Shown here piece after piece: positions 4,880-5,127 of a stretch of DNA of 5,127 nucleotides. A program made the translations under genes and the position numbers. The notes beneath the pieces are model-generated. The model saw only the letters and a list, made by a program, of their open reading frames with translations. It made no database searches and was not told the DNA's origin. Location of the stretch: positions 1 to 5,127 of the forward strand of contig DAOVHJ010000211.1 in NCBI GenBank assembly GCA_030671945.1, given 5' to 3'. Every line of letters begins with the position of its first letter. Position 1 is the stretch's first letter. The DNA comes from Candidatus Heimdallarchaeota archaeon. GTDB taxonomy: Archaea > Asgardarchaeota > Heimdallarchaeia > JABLTI01.

Positions 4880-5127
4880 ATGGGAAAAGATGAAGTAAAA
4901 GTTGATGCAAAACTACTTGAGAATTTTATGAAAGATGTTTTCATGGGACTTGGTGTCCCAGAAAAGGATGCAGAAATATGCGCTGAGATCCTAATTGTCT
5001 CAGACTTTCGTGGAATAACCTCACATGGCATTCAACGTTTGAAAATGTATTATGATCGAATAAAAGCTGGATATCATAAACCTGTAACTGAAATAACAAT
5101 AGTAAAGGAAAGTCCTACCACCGCAAC
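4880..5127 (+). CDS. Malate/L-lactate dehydrogenase family (Ldh2) oxidoreductase, N-terminal part (cut by right edge)
   Basis: There are 82 complete codons from ATG at 4880, open to the window end. Members of this family are NAD(P)-dependent 2-hydroxyacid dehydrogenases unrelated to classical Rossmann lactate dehydrogenases. They include malate, L-sulfolactate, ureidoglycolate and other enzymes. The diagnostic block is residues 42-56, D-F-R-G-I-T-S-H-G-I-Q-R-L, where R44 and H49 correspond to the conserved substrate-binding and catalytic region, followed by 'YYDRIKAG'. The N-terminal helix with 'FMKDVFMGLGVPEKDAEICAEILIVSD' is also typical. The substrate cannot be decided from this fragment. 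The gene is divergent from topA across a 195-base AT-rich region, with its own TATA-like element, Shine-Dalgarno sequence and a dyad that may control it. Confidence 0.9.
   Translation, partial: MGKDEVKVDAKLLENFMKDVFMGLGVPEKDAEICAEILIVSDFRGITSHGIQRLKMYYDRIKAGYHKPVTEITIVKESPTTA

Noticed and set aside
4774..5031. 85-codon minus-strand frame with a hydrophobic end, between topA and the dehydrogenase
   Set aside because: It is antisense to the conserved Ldh2 N-terminus, and the hydrophobic stretch is the complement of AT-rich intergenic DNA.

Overview
This window reads as ordinary chromosomal DNA of a low-GC archaeon. The evidence is a TrmB-type winged-helix protein, an archaeal-type DNA topoisomerase I with two C-terminal zinc ribbons, an alanine tRNA with archaeal D-arm features, and TATA-box-like elements at archaeal distances from gene starts. 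Three of the six protein genes start with TTG. The proteins have an Asgard-like flavour (for example Heimdall- or Thorarchaeia), but that is an impression and cannot be proved from the sequence alone. I see no mobile element, CRISPR array, riboswitch or integration site.

Layout, left to right. Bases 1-540 (minus strand) hold the N-terminal 180 codons of a TrmB-like regulator that runs off the left edge. Its promoter carries a perfect inverted repeat just downstream of the TATA box. Bases 541-727 are a spacer holding that promoter and possibly a weak promoter for the following tRNA. Bases 728-804 (plus) are tRNA-Ala(CGC) with an encoded CCA end. After 39 bases comes a GNAT acetyltransferase resembling ArsN2 (844-1299, plus), which ends 6 bases from the stop of a convergent gene.

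Bases 4684 down to 1306 (minus) look like one operon: topA, then a 74-residue zinc-finger-like protein, then a PfkB-family kinase. The gaps are 4 and 33 bases, and both downstream genes have good Shine-Dalgarno sites. Bases 4685-4879 are an AT-rich divergent promoter region. It holds a 15-bp palindrome near the expected topA transcription start, and an 8+8 bp inverted repeat that brackets the likely TATA box of the rightward gene. That gene (4880 onward, plus) is the N-terminus of a malate/L-lactate dehydrogenase family (Ldh2) oxidoreductase, cut by the right edge.

I found no novel multi-gene system. The points most worth a second look are the small zinc protein tightly coupled to topA, the three promoter-associated dyads, and a tRNA-Ala(CGC) with a D-stem mismatch.
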